Positions 1-6,815 of a DNA stretch of 11,951 nt are shown here, piece after piece; the first letter of the stretch is position 1, and every line of letters starts with the position of its first letter. The notes beneath the pieces were generated by a model, which was not told where the DNA came from, made no database searches, and saw only the letters and a program-made list of their open reading frames with translations. This DNA comes from SIG636 sp045604285 (GTDB lineage Bacteria; Bacillota; Clostridia; Oscillospirales; CAG-382). A program made the translations under genes and the position numbers. The stretch spans positions 1-11,951 of the forward strand of contig JAZUNS010000034.1 of the NCBI GenBank assembly GCA_045604285.1, read 5' to 3'.

Positions 1-564
1 ATGAAAATAAAACAAGTTGAGTCTTTGCTGAAAGCGGCAAAGCATATAGAGCTGTTTACGGAGAGGGGCTGTCAATGGCTTGGTGACGGTATGGCGTTTT
101 ACCCTGTTTACAATCTGCCCAAGTTGACACGGGACCATATATTCACCATCTTCGACGTGCCCGAAGATAAACGCAATAAGTTTTTCTTTGGCGAACAGGA
201 TCCGCCCGCCCACATAGACCTTAAAGACTTTTCAGACCATGAAAGGCTTGTCAAGCGGTTTAGACTGTCCTTTGTCATAGGCGGCCGCACGGTGGAGCTG
301 ATAGAGACCTCCATTGGGCTTGTATGCCTCGACGGCAAATACCTTAAACCGTTCCAAGGCGAGCCCGAAGGCTTTGAGCTGTATGAGCGCATAAGCAGCA
401 AGACAGGCGTTTACATAGCAGTAAAAACAGGGCACTCTCTTGCAGGGGTGATAACGCCCTTACGTATTATCGGCGAGGAGTTTGTGCAAGAGCTTGAGCA
501 TGTAGTAAACCTTGCCCGTTTTGCTTTGCCCGATACCGAAAACGCCCAGTGCCGACTTTGCTAA
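1..564 (+). CDS. Conserved-looking phage hypothetical protein (187 aa) upstream of SSB
   Basis: An open frame begins with ATG at the first base of the window and ends in TAA (562-564). Because the window starts here, the SD cannot be seen and the start is likely but unproven. The product is a soluble-looking mixed alpha/beta protein with no signal peptide or membrane segment. It has a charged N-terminal helix (KIKQVESLLKAAKHI), an aromatic stretch QWLGDGMAFYP near residues 25-34, a FDVPEDK turn near 51-57, and a beta-rich central part (FVIGGRTVELIETSIGLVCLDGKYL). I do not recognise a named family or any catalytic motif. It lies 17 nt upstream of the SSB gene in the same orientation, so a role linked to phage DNA metabolism is reasonable from context, but this is inference only. 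Codon use and SD-rich surroundings support a real gene. Confidence 0.8.
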   Translation: MKIKQVESLLKAAKHIELFTERGCQWLGDGMAFYPVYNLPKLTRDHIFTIFDVPEDKRNKFFFGEQDPPAHIDLKDFSDHERLVKRFRLSFVIGGRTVELIETSIGLVCLDGKYLKPFQGEPEGFELYERISSKTGVYIAVKTGHSLAGVITPLRIIGEEFVQELEHVVNLARFALPDTENAQCRLC

Positions 565-581
565 TAGAAGGGAGAGGGAAA

Positions 582-989
582 ATGGCAGATATAAACAAGT
601 GCGTATTGACGGGTTGGCTGGGTGCAGACCCCGAACTGAAACAAACGACAGGCGGAAAAGCGGTTTGTAACTTCCGCATAGCGGTTAGCCGTCCAAAAGC
701 TAAAGGCGCTGAGACTGCAGAGGTAGACTGGTTTGAAGTGGTAACCTGGGACGGCATCGCCGAGCTGTCAGCGCAACATCTTTCCAAGGGGCAAAAGATA
801 ACGGTTATCGGTTGCCTTCGCACTCGCACATGGACGGACACAAAAGGCGGTAAGCATAGAGAGGTAGAACTGTACGCCGAACAGGTAGTGTTCATGAGCG
901 CTAAGCCGCCGCAGGCAAATCAATTCTCTGCCGGCAGCGCATCAGACAGTTACGAGGAATTAGCCCCGGATGACGATTTACCGTTTTAG
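582..989 (+). CDS. ssb: Single-stranded DNA-binding protein (SSB), phage-encoded
   Basis: A 135-aa protein of the bacterial/phage SSB family. It coats ssDNA during phage replication and recruits partner enzymes through its C-terminal tip. The N-terminal OB fold covers about residues 1-108: it opens with NKCVLTGWLGADPELKQT, then FRIAVSRP, then DWFEVVTWDGIAELSAQHLSKGQKITVIGCLRTRTW and the closing strand EVELYAEQVVFM. A short polar linker (109-125) leads to the acidic tail EELAPDDDLPF, which matches the canonical SSB protein-interaction tail. ATG 582 is preferred over the in-frame GTG at 549 because a GGGAGAGGG SD lies just upstream, the family N-terminus begins here, and the earlier start would overlap the previous gene. 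It is the last clear DNA-metabolism gene before the packaging module. Confidence 0.97.
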   Translation: MADINKCVLTGWLGADPELKQTTGGKAVCNFRIAVSRPKAKGAETAEVDWFEVVTWDGIAELSAQHLSKGQKITVIGCLRTRTWTDTKGGKHREVELYAEQVVFMSAKPPQANQFSAGSASDSYEELAPDDDLPF

Positions 990-1068
990 TACATATTTAA
1001 TCGAATTGAGAAAGATAAGAAGTATTACACGAAAGAAGCGTGGAACAAAAAAAGAGAGGGTGGTTAGC

Positions 1069-1296
1069 TTGTCAAACAGCAAATTCATATCAAAATATGC
1101 AGTCTGCCCATTCTATCATAGGCATGAGCCGAACCGTATTTGTTGTGAAGGGGTAAGCGACGAGAACACCCTTAATCTTGTGTTTACAGACACCAAGAAA
1201 CTAAAAGCATACACGACGGTGTTTTGTAACGATATGCGCGGATACAAGAACTGCGCTGTGCGTAAAATGCTCATGAACAAATATGGCGGCGGTTAA
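1069..1296 (+). CDS. Small Cys-rich putative zinc-binding protein (75 aa), TTG start
   Basis: A small basic protein of unknown function. From the proposed TTG start (residue 1 at 1069) it has Cys13-Pro-Phe-Tyr, His17, His19, Cys25-Cys26-Glu-Gly, Cys53 and Cys62, so up to five cysteines and two histidines could bind one zinc ion in the manner of a zinc knuckle. The pattern CPFY...CCEG...C...YKNC followed by a basic helix (AVRKMLMNKY) is one I associate with small proteins near terminase genes in Clostridia phages; I know no assigned function. The frame is open back to ATG 970, but that start lies inside the SSB gene and has no SD, whereas GAGAGGGTGG sits a few bases before TTG 1069; GTG 1060 is another possibility. 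A terminator hairpin follows the stop. Regulation of late genes is one guess, unsupported by the sequence alone. Confidence 0.75.
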   Translation: MSNSKFISKYAVCPFYHRHEPNRICCEGVSDENTLNLVFTDTKKLKAYTTVFCNDMRGYKNCAVRKMLMNKYGGG

Positions 1297-1309
1297 TATA
1301 TCGACAGGG

Positions 1310-1333
1310 AAGGAGCCGAAAGGCTTCTTTTTT
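1310..1333 (+). terminator. Rho-independent terminator candidate after the Cys-rich gene
   Basis: An 8-bp stem, AAGGAGCC (1310-1317) with GGCTTCTT (1322-1329), contains one G-U pair and is capped by a GAAA tetraloop. The downstream T-run covers 1328-1333. It lies 14 nt after the stop of the 75-aa gene and about 90 nt before the small terminase start, so it would close the early/SSB transcript and separate it from the packaging genes. Stem and loop are directly visible; termination in vivo is inferred. Confidence 0.75.
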
Positions 1334-1355
1334 GCGTTTAGAGGGAGGGGGGGTG

Positions 1356-1385
1356 TTTAGATACGGGCGCTGCGTGGTGTAAAAT
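1356..1385 (+). promoter_or_regulatory. Weak sigma70/sigmaA-like promoter candidate upstream of small terminase
   Basis: TTTAGA (1356-1361, 4 of 6 to TTGACA) and TAAAAT (1380-1385, 5 of 6 to TATAAT) are separated by 18 nt. The placement makes sense because a terminator at 1310-1333 lies just upstream and the late genes lie just downstream. The match is modest and the spacer slightly long, so this is only a candidate; a phage-specific late promoter would not be recognised by this criterion. Confidence 0.22.
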
Positions 1386-1405
1386 TGAGTTGTAATATAA
1401 CAGAA

Positions 1406-1418
1406 AGGAGCTACTCCT
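1406..1418 (+). promoter_or_regulatory. Hairpin that buries the small-terminase ribosome binding site
   Basis: The SD of the small terminase gene, within AGAAAGGAG (1402-1410), forms one arm of a perfect inverted repeat: AGGAG (1406-1410), loop CTA, CTCCT (1414-1418). The GTG start follows at 1421. If folded, the five-pair stem hides the SD and would lower initiation, in keeping with the low amount of small terminase a phage needs. The repeat is seen directly; the regulatory effect is inferred, and so short a palindrome could be chance. Confidence 0.4.
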
Positions 1419-1420
1419 GT

Positions 1421-1891
1421 GTGGATTGGAATGCCATTCGAGAAGAATATATCCGTGACGAGTCTTCTTCATACAGGAAGCTCGCTAAAAAATACGGCGT
1501 TGGTGTAACTGCCATTTGCAACCGGGCAAAGGCTGAAAAATGGGCAGAACTACGCGAACAAATTAAAAACGATACAATTACTAAAAGCGTCGGAAAAATA
1601 TCCTCTAAGAAGGCGTTGCAGGTGGTGAAGTACAACGATATGGTTGACAAAATGACCTCCAAGCTGACGGCGGCTATAAAAGCGGTAGATCCAAAGGACA
1701 CCACGGCCGTCAGACGGTTAACAGCGTCCTTGTGCGACCTTAAGGAGCTGCTTGGTATTAAGTCCGATGCGGACAGCAGAGAGCAGGAGGCACGTATAGC
1801 TAACCTTCGTAGACAGGTTGACAAGGAAGATGATACAGCCACAGAGATAGAGGTTGTATTTATGGCAGGACAAGAGGAATGGAATGAGTAA
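1421..1891 (+). CDS. terS: Terminase small subunit (DNA-recognition)
   Basis: A 156-aa protein immediately upstream of, and overlapping by 8 nt (ATGAGTAA), the large terminase gene, which is the classic small-subunit position. The N-terminus is a helix-turn-helix of the kind used by small terminases to bind the pac/cos site: residues 2-40, with EEYIRDESSSYRKLAKKYG as the first part and VGVTAICNRAKAEKW as the recognition part. The middle (about 60-115) is helical and could form the oligomer core; the C-terminal region is acidic. GTG 1421 is chosen because AAAGGAG ends 10 nt before it and the HTH begins immediately; an in-frame TTG at 1385 has no SD and would place the SD inside the coding region. 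Assignment rests on HTH plus position, since small subunits vary widely in sequence. Its SD lies in a small hairpin. Confidence 0.8.
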   Translation: MDWNAIREEYIRDESSSYRKLAKKYGVGVTAICNRAKAEKWAELREQIKNDTITKSVGKISSKKALQVVKYNDMVDKMTSKLTAAIKAVDPKDTTAVRRLTASLCDLKELLGIKSDADSREQEARIANLRRQVDKEDDTATEIEVVFMAGQEEWNE

Positions 1892-3299
1892 GCAACGACT
1901 TGTTTTACAAGAGCCGAGCGAGCGGCAAAAGCTGTTTCTATCCTCCCATGCCAAGCATACGGCCTACGGCGGCGCACGTGGCGGCGGTAAATCGTGGGCG
2001 GTACGAGACAAGGCAAAGCGTCTGTGTTTGCGTTTTAAGGGCATAAAGGTGCTTATTGTGCGTCGTACATATCCCGAATTGGTTAACAACCACATCAATC
2101 AGTTGAGGGAAGAACTGTACGGCATAGCACGGTATAACAAGTCGGAAAAGATATTCACCTTTCTCAACGGTAGTACCATTAAATTTGGCTATTGTAATAA
2201 CGATAAAGACCTTGACCAATACCAGGGCGCAGAGTATGACGTTATCTTCCTTGACGAGGCCACACAGCTTCAGGAGTTGTGGATCAAGAAGATAACCGCC
2301 TGCGTGCGTGGTGTTAACGACTTTCCAAAGCGTATATATTACACCTGCAACCCCGGTGGTGCCTCTCACGGATATATCAAGCGTTTGTTTATAGACAAGC
2401 AGTACGAGGACGGCGAAGTGCCGGAGGACTATTGCTTTATACAAGCACTTGTTACTGACAACAAGGCGTTGATGGAGAGTCAGCCCGACTATATTAAACA
2501 GTTGGAGGCGTTGCCGCCAAAGCTCCGTGAAGCGTGGCTATATGGGCGGTGGGATATATTCGAAGGACAGTTCTTCGAGGACTTTAGACCTACACCCGAT
2601 ATTGACCTATGCACGAAGGCAGGAATTACGGTAGAGGAAGCGTTGGAGCAGCGCAGATTTACGCATGTTATAGAGCCGTTTGAGCCGCCACGAGGGTGGA
2701 ATATAATGCGCTCCTATGACTTTGGGTACAACAAGCCCTTTTCCCTTGGATATTGGGCGGTGGACTATGACGGCACCTTATATCGCATTATGGAAATGTA
2801 CGGTTGCACGCAGACACCTAATGAGGGTGTTAAGTGGAGCCCTGACGAGCAGTTCCGCAGAATAAGAGATTTTGAGCGAGAACATCCGTGGCTAAAGGGC
2901 CGCAAGATAGTGGACAGCGTTGCCGACCCTGCTATATGGGACAGTTCCAGAGGCGAGAGCATTGCTGAAACGGCGGCTCGGTATGGGATATACTTCTCAC
3001 CGGGCGACCATAAACGAATACCAGGGTGGATGCAAGTACATTACCGTTTGCAGTTTGACGAAAACGGCTACCCGAGAATGTATGTGTTCAATAACTGCAA
3101 GGCGTTTATACGCACTATTCCGCTTATGATGTATTCGGAAACCAAGCCCGAAGATATAGACACAACTCTTGAGGACCATTGTCCTGACGAAGTGCGATAT
3201 ATGTGTATGTCAAGACCTATAAAACCTATCGCACCGATTGAAAAGAAACCTATCGTATCAGACCCGTTAAATCAGTTCACGGAGATACGGCGATATTAA
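1884..3299 (+). CDS. terL: Terminase large subunit (ATPase and nuclease)
   Basis: A 471-aa phage DNA-packaging motor subunit that docks on the portal, pumps DNA using ATP and cuts concatemers. ATPase domain: Walker A GGARGGGKS (residues 29-37), Walker B VIFLDEA with Asp124-Glu125, and the coupling motif TCNPGG (about 154-159). The RNase H-like nuclease domain begins with RSYDFGYNKPF (Asp279), continues with VADPAIWDSS (Asp348) and ends with DHCPDEVRYMCMS (Asp435), giving the three expected metal-binding acidic residues. All key motifs are present and the length is normal, so the enzyme looks intact. ATG 1884 is preferred over an upstream TTG at 1854 because it follows AGAGGAATGGA and gives the usual short N-terminus before Walker A. 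The start overlaps the small-subunit stop, which suggests translational coupling. Confidence 0.97.
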   Translation: MSKQRLVLQEPSERQKLFLSSHAKHTAYGGARGGGKSWAVRDKAKRLCLRFKGIKVLIVRRTYPELVNNHINQLREELYGIARYNKSEKIFTFLNGSTIKFGYCNNDKDLDQYQGAEYDVIFLDEATQLQELWIKKITACVRGVNDFPKRIYYTCNPGGASHGYIKRLFIDKQYEDGEVPEDYCFIQALVTDNKALMESQPDYIKQLEALPPKLREAWLYGRWDIFEGQFFEDFRPTPDIDLCTKAGITVEEALEQRRFTHVIEPFEPPRGWNIMRSYDFGYNKPFSLGYWAVDYDGTLYRIMEMYGCTQTPNEGVKWSPDEQFRRIRDFEREHPWLKGRKIVDSVADPAIWDSSRGESIAETAARYGIYFSPGDHKRIPGWMQVHYRLQFDENGYPRMYVFNNCKAFIRTIPLMMYSETKPEDIDTTLEDHCPDEVRYMCMSRPIKPIAPIEKKPIVSDPLNQFTEIRRY

Positions 3300-3314
3300 G
3301 AGAGGAGACACCCT

Positions 3315-5333
3315 ATGGAACTCGAACAGAAACCTGCCGCAGAACAGCGTGAGCAAACGGCAGAAGGACAATCGCAGGCGATAAAAGCTGGTCAGGCGGT
3401 CATTGGTCCCGAACAGATAAAGAAGTTCACGAAGGTACTTGAAGAATACAAATCGGGTAAGAGCCGCACCGAACAGCGCATATTATCCTCTGAAAATTGG
3501 TGGAAGCTCCGCAACACAACGGAGGAACAGAAAGAAACCAACATCGGTAAGGATGGAGAATATACAAGCGTATCGGGTTGGCTACATAACGTTATCGTAT
3601 CCAAACACGCCGATGCTATGGATGCATATCCCGAACCAAACATATTACCCCGCGAGGAAGGCGACAAAAGTGAAGCGCGCATGCTTTCTGCCATTATCCC
3701 TTGTATTCTTGAGCAGAACCGCTTTGAAAGCACTTATTCCGACACCATGTGGCAAAAGATTAAGACCGGCACCGGTGTATATAAGGTTATTTGGGATAAA
3801 TCCAAGCTGAACGGTCTTGGTGATATAACAGTTCAGCGAGTTAATCTGCTTAATATCTATTGGGAACCGGGTGTTACCGACATACAAAAGAGTCGTTATT
3901 TCTTCCATACCGAGTTGTGGGACAAAGATATCCTCGAACAGAGATATCCGCAACTTGCAGGGAAGCTAAAAGGGCAGTCCTTTGTCAACACGAAGTTTCT
4001 GTACGATGATAGTGTGAACACAGAGAACAAGCACACGGTTATCGAGGTTTACTATCACAAGTATATAAACGACAAAAATACGCTTCAATACTGCAAATAT
4101 GTGGGCGAAGAAGTCATATACGCAACCGAGAATGATGTACAACGACCTACACAGCCTGCAGTAGACCAAAGAACAGGACAGCAGCTGATAGACAAAAATG
4201 GACAACCTATTATGGTTGAAACGGGGCTTTCTGCCGCAGAACGAGGCTTATATGACCACGGCATGTATCCTTATGTGTTCGATGCGCTGTTTCCTATAGA
4301 GGGTTCGCCTTGCGGTTATGGCTTCGTCGATTTGTGCAGGAATCCTCAGACAACTATCGACTTGCTTAACACGAGCTTTGTTGAGAACGCAATGGCCGGT
4401 TCTTTACCGCGTTATTTCTCTCGCACCGACGGCGGGGTGAATGAGGAAGAGTTCCTTAACCTTAAAAACCGTATTGTTCACGTAAGCAATCTAAACGAAG
4501 ACGCACTTCGTCCAATACAACACACCCCTCTTGATTCCAACTATATAAACGTGCTTGACCGAACAATACAAGAACTACGCGAGACATCGGGCAATACCGA
4601 AACAAGTACGGGCAACGTTACCTCCGGCGTGACTGCTGCTTCTGCTATTGCGGCGTTACAGGAAGCAAGCGGCAAAGGGAGTAAGGACAGCACGCGGGCG
4701 GCGTACCGTGCGTACAGCGAGATTATAGAAATTTGTATTGAGCTTATACGCCAGTTTTACGATCTGCCCCGTAAGTTTCGCATACTCGGTCAGTATGGCG
4801 CAGAGCAGTATGTAAGCTACACAAATGCAGGCATACGGTCACAGCACCAGGGCGATGACTTCGGGCAGGATATGGGGTACAGACTTCCCGTGTTCGACAT
4901 TACGGTATCTGCACAGAAAAAGAATGTGTACACCAAGATATCGCAGAATGAGCTTGCAGTGCAATTTTTCCAACTGGGATTTTTCAATCCACGAATGACA
5001 GACCAAACACTTATGTGTCTTGACATGATGGAGTTTGACGGGAAGGACGGCATAATGCAAAAGGTAGCGCAGAACGGCACAATTTATCAAAAGCTTCTGC
5101 AGTACATGCAACTCGCTTTAGCTTTTGCTCAGCAATATGACCCTGCAGCGGCAGAGGCAATTGCTAAGGACGTTTTTGAGACAACGGGTAATGCAGCAGT
5201 ATCTGCGCAAAGTGCGCAAAGCACGATAGCAAAGCTCACAGAAAGCGACAATATTGCAGGCAGAGGAGACAAACAAACGGCCACGGAAAGAAAGGCGCGA
5301 AGCCGAACGAGCCAAGCATCACAGCCGAATTGA
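3315..5333 (+). CDS. Portal protein, P22-like long type
   Basis: A 672-aa protein that should form the dodecameric DNA gate at one capsid vertex. The position directly after the large terminase, the length, and several features fit long portal proteins of podovirus-like phages. These are an N-terminal helical region with SENWWKLRN, a block TGTGVYKVIWDKSKLNGLGD typical of the P22-like portal core, a beta-rich wing with YYHKYINDKNTLQYCKYVGEE, a conserved-looking stem region (CGYGFVDLCRNPQTTIDLLN), a Ser/Thr/Ala-rich stretch NTETSTGNVTSGVTAASAIAAL before long helices, and a helical, Gln/Ala-rich C-terminal barrel. The tail of about 35 residues is polar and probably disordered. ATG 3315 follows AGAGGAG at good spacing, 15 nt after the terminase stop. 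No LNLQLFA processing motif is present here, unlike scaffold and capsid. Confidence 0.9.
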   Translation: MELEQKPAAEQREQTAEGQSQAIKAGQAVIGPEQIKKFTKVLEEYKSGKSRTEQRILSSENWWKLRNTTEEQKETNIGKDGEYTSVSGWLHNVIVSKHADAMDAYPEPNILPREEGDKSEARMLSAIIPCILEQNRFESTYSDTMWQKIKTGTGVYKVIWDKSKLNGLGDITVQRVNLLNIYWEPGVTDIQKSRYFFHTELWDKDILEQRYPQLAGKLKGQSFVNTKFLYDDSVNTENKHTVIEVYYHKYINDKNTLQYCKYVGEEVIYATENDVQRPTQPAVDQRTGQQLIDKNGQPIMVETGLSAAERGLYDHGMYPYVFDALFPIEGSPCGYGFVDLCRNPQTTIDLLNTSFVENAMAGSLPRYFSRTDGGVNEEEFLNLKNRIVHVSNLNEDALRPIQHTPLDSNYINVLDRTIQELRETSGNTETSTGNVTSGVTAASAIAALQEASGKGSKDSTRAAYRAYSEIIEICIELIRQFYDLPRKFRILGQYGAEQYVSYTNAGIRSQHQGDDFGQDMGYRLPVFDITVSAQKKNVYTKISQNELAVQFFQLGFFNPRMTDQTLMCLDMMEFDGKDGIMQKVAQNGTIYQKLLQYMQLALAFAQQYDPAAAEAIAKDVFETTGNAAVSAQSAQSTIAKLTESDNIAGRGDKQTATERKARSRTSQASQPN

Positions 5334-5347
5334 AAGGAGTGGGGAAG

Positions 5348-5671
5348 TTGATTAAGGTCGTTTACGATAGAAGCAATTGTAAGGTGACGGTAGAAGGACA
5401 CGCCCACAGCGGCGACCCCGGCCACGACCTCGTTTGTGCGTCGGCATCTATATTGGCCTACACGTTAGCCTCGTTTGTAAAAAACACTCACAAGGCAAAA
5501 CAAGTAAAAAAGCCTATTTTGCAACTTAAGCCCGGGGATGCCGTGGTGTCTTGTAAACCTAAAAGAGAATCCCGTCTTGCAGTTACGCTTGTGTTTGATA
5601 CGTTATGCGGTGGCTATGAGCTATTGGCGAGGAATTACCCCAAGAATATCAGCTACACCATTATCAATTAA
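5348..5671 (+). CDS. prp: Prp-like (YsxB-type) cysteine protease, head maturation
   Basis: A 107-aa protein of the Prp/YsxB family, the cysteine proteases that in Firmicutes remove the N-terminal extension of ribosomal protein L27 and, in S. aureus, process phage 80alpha capsid and scaffold. The family signature is intact: GHAHSGDPGHDLVCASAS, with His18 and Cys30 aligning with the S. aureus catalytic pair His22/Cys34, and the GxDxVCAxxS helix start. The rest (about 77 residues) fits the family's small alpha/beta fold. TTG 5348 is chosen because AAAGGAG (5333-5339) is 8 nt upstream and the product then starts MIKVVYD, like family members; TTG 5330 overlaps the portal stop. The gene lies between portal and scaffold, and both structural genes downstream encode an N-terminal LNLQLFA motif, so the inferred job is trimming those two proteins. 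Extra Cys11 is not a family residue I recognise. Confidence 0.92.
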   Translation: MIKVVYDRSNCKVTVEGHAHSGDPGHDLVCASASILAYTLASFVKNTHKAKQVKKPILQLKPGDAVVSCKPKRESRLAVTLVFDTLCGGYELLARNYPKNISYTIIN

Positions 5672-5672
5672 G

Positions 5673-5697
5673 TATATAAGCCTTCGGGCATTGTATA
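5673..5697 (+). promoter_or_regulatory. UUCG-capped RNA hairpin in the scaffold leader
   Basis: TATATAAGCC (5673-5682) pairs with GGC plus TTGTATA (5687-5689 and 5691-5697), leaving A5690 bulged. This gives ten pairs including one G-U, capped by a TTCG tetraloop (5683-5686), a very stable RNA loop type. No T-run follows, so it is not an intrinsic terminator. It starts two bases after the protease stop and ends 47 nt before the scaffold start, so it may protect the 5' end of a processed head-gene mRNA or mark an RNase III-type cut. The pairing is seen; the role is inferred. Confidence 0.5.
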
Positions 5698-5704
5698 GGG
5701 ACCC

Positions 5705-5721
5705 ACCGCCCCAATAGCGGT
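5705..5721 (+). promoter_or_regulatory. Second small hairpin in the scaffold leader
   Basis: ACCGC (5705-5709) and GCGGT (5717-5721) form a five-pair stem around a seven-base loop CCCAATA. It lies between the UUCG hairpin and the scaffold SD (GGAGG, 5732-5736). No T-run follows. It is short, so chance is possible, but together with the first hairpin it makes most of the 73-nt leader structured. Confidence 0.3.
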
Positions 5722-5744
5722 AGATTATATCGGAGGATTTACTC

Positions 5745-6761
5745 ATGAAGAAAACAAAATGGCTTAACCTTCAGTTGTTTGCCGGCGAAGGAGCCGGAGA
5801 CGGTGGTGAAGGTGGTGCCACAACGGGCGAAAATGCGGCTGTTGACGCCGGACAGAGACTGAGGGAATTGGGTGTTCCCGAGGATAAAATTCGCAGACGG
5901 GCGAAATACGCCGCCAAGCCTGCCGAAAATACGGTAAATACCGAAACAACGGCAGGTGAAGAGAGCGAAAAGAAAGAGCAGGTCGCCGCTGCCGATAACC
6001 CTACGGAAGGAAACAAGACCGATGCGCCCGCTCGTATGAGTTGGGACGAGATTATGGCAGACCCCGAATACAACAAGCAGATGCAGGCAGTTGTTCAATC
6101 ACGCCTTAGATCTGCCAAGAGCGCTGAAGAAAAGCTCGGAAAACTGACACCTGCCCTTGAATTGCTGGCGAGAAAGCATAACCTTGATCCTGCAGATATG
6201 GATTATGATGCGCTTGCAAAAGCAATCAGCGACGACGATGGATACTACGAGGACAAAGCGCTTGAAATGGGTGTATCGGTTGAAACTGCCAAGAAAATCG
6301 ACCAACAGGAGAGGGATACGGCCAGACAGCAGAGAGAAGAAGCCAAAAACTTGGAGGAGCTGAAGATAAGGAAACACTTCGACAGCCTCCAACAGCAGAG
6401 CGAAGAAATGAGAAAAGTGTTCCCTAACTTCGACTTAAGAAAGGAACTTCAAAATCCTGCTTTTGCCCGTATGACCGCACCTAATATCGGTATTAGTGTT
6501 GAGGACGCTTATTATGCCGTACATAGGAATGAGTTACAAATAGCCGCCATGAAGGCGGCAGCACAGGCAACAGCGCAGAAGATATCAAACTCCATACAAG
6601 CAGGCAGCAGACGTCCAGACGAAGCCGGCACCTCCGGTCAAGCACCTTCCGTAACAACATTTGACTATAGCAAAGCGAGCCGAGAGCAGAGAGAGGCTTT
6701 TAAAAAAGACCTTCGTGCAAGGATGGCTCGTGGGGAGAAAGTGTATCCCGGAAGACGATAA
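5745..6761 (+). CDS. Head scaffolding protein with N-terminal Prp cleavage motif
   Basis: A 338-aa, highly charged, Glu/Lys/Gln-rich protein placed directly before the major capsid gene, as expected of a scaffold that guides procapsid assembly and then leaves. Residues 1-13 are a leader MKKTKW followed by LNLQLFA; cleavage after Ala13 is predicted by analogy with L27 (cut after LNLQFFA). Residues 14-30 are Gly-rich. A disordered Thr/Glu/Lys region runs to about 95, followed by long helical segments with coiled-coil character (about 180-230, KKIDQQERDTARQQREEAK). A basic C-terminus (KDLRARMARGEKVYPGRR) resembles the capsid-binding ends of other scaffolds. ATG 5745 has GGAGG at good spacing. 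Sequence alone cannot exclude additional roles, but charge profile, position and leader agree. Confidence 0.88.
   Translation: MKKTKWLNLQLFAGEGAGDGGEGGATTGENAAVDAGQRLRELGVPEDKIRRRAKYAAKPAENTVNTETTAGEESEKKEQVAAADNPTEGNKTDAPARMSWDEIMADPEYNKQMQAVVQSRLRSAKSAEEKLGKLTPALELLARKHNLDPADMDYDALAKAISDDDGYYEDKALEMGVSVETAKKIDQQERDTARQQREEAKNLEELKIRKHFDSLQQQSEEMRKVFPNFDLRKELQNPAFARMTAPNIGISVEDAYYAVHRNELQIAAMKAAAQATAQKISNSIQAGSRRPDEAGTSGQAPSVTTFDYSKASREQREAFKKDLRARMARGEKVYPGRR
5763..5783 (+). other. Prp recognition motif LNLQLFA in scaffold (cut predicted after Ala13)
   Basis: Codons 7-13 of the scaffold spell LNLQLFA, followed by Gly-Glu-Gly. The L27 motif recognised by Firmicutes Prp is LNLQFFA, cut after Ala. 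The one difference is Leu for Phe at the fifth position. The identical heptapeptide occurs in the major capsid protein with different codons, so it is conserved at protein level. The cut site is inferred by analogy. Confidence 0.85.
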
Positions 6762-6771
6762 CCGCATACAA

Positions 6772-6810
6772 TTCTCCCTCCAACAAACCACTTAATTTTC
6801 GGAAGGAGAA
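6772..6810 (+). promoter_or_regulatory. Hairpin that can hide the major capsid ribosome binding site
   Basis: TTCTCCCTCC (6772-6781) is complementary to GGAAGGAGAA (6801-6810) at nine of ten positions (one C-A mismatch), with a 19-nt loop. The right arm contains the SD of the capsid gene (start 6816). The left arm begins 11 nt after the scaffold stop (6759-6761), so a ribosome finishing scaffold would cover or melt it. This is a layout expected for translational coupling of scaffold and capsid. Complementarity is seen directly; coupling is inferred. Confidence 0.45.
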
Positions 6811-6815
6811 AAATA

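Noticed and set aside
549..581. Upstream GTG start for SSB
   Set aside because: It overlaps the previous gene, lacks an SD and adds 11 residues not typical of SSB; ATG 582 has a clear SD.
970..1068. Longer N-terminus for the Cys-rich protein from ATG 970
   Set aside because: That ATG is inside the end of the SSB gene with no SD. The extra residues are very basic and low in complexity, and a good SD lies just before TTG 1069.
1341..1353. G-quadruplex in GAGGGAGGGGGGG
   Set aside because: Only three runs of three G can be made with usable loops, so a standard four-tract quadruplex is not supported.
1385..1420. TTG 1385 as start of small terminase
   Set aside because: No SD precedes it, and the strong AAAGGAG at 1404-1410 would then lie inside the coding sequence. 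GTG 1421 fits both the SD and the HTH start.
5648..5744. Promoter in the scaffold leader (TATATAAG, TTGTAT, GATTATAT elements)
   Set aside because: No pair of -35 and -10 boxes has acceptable spacing, and the TA-rich elements are part of the UUCG hairpin stem.
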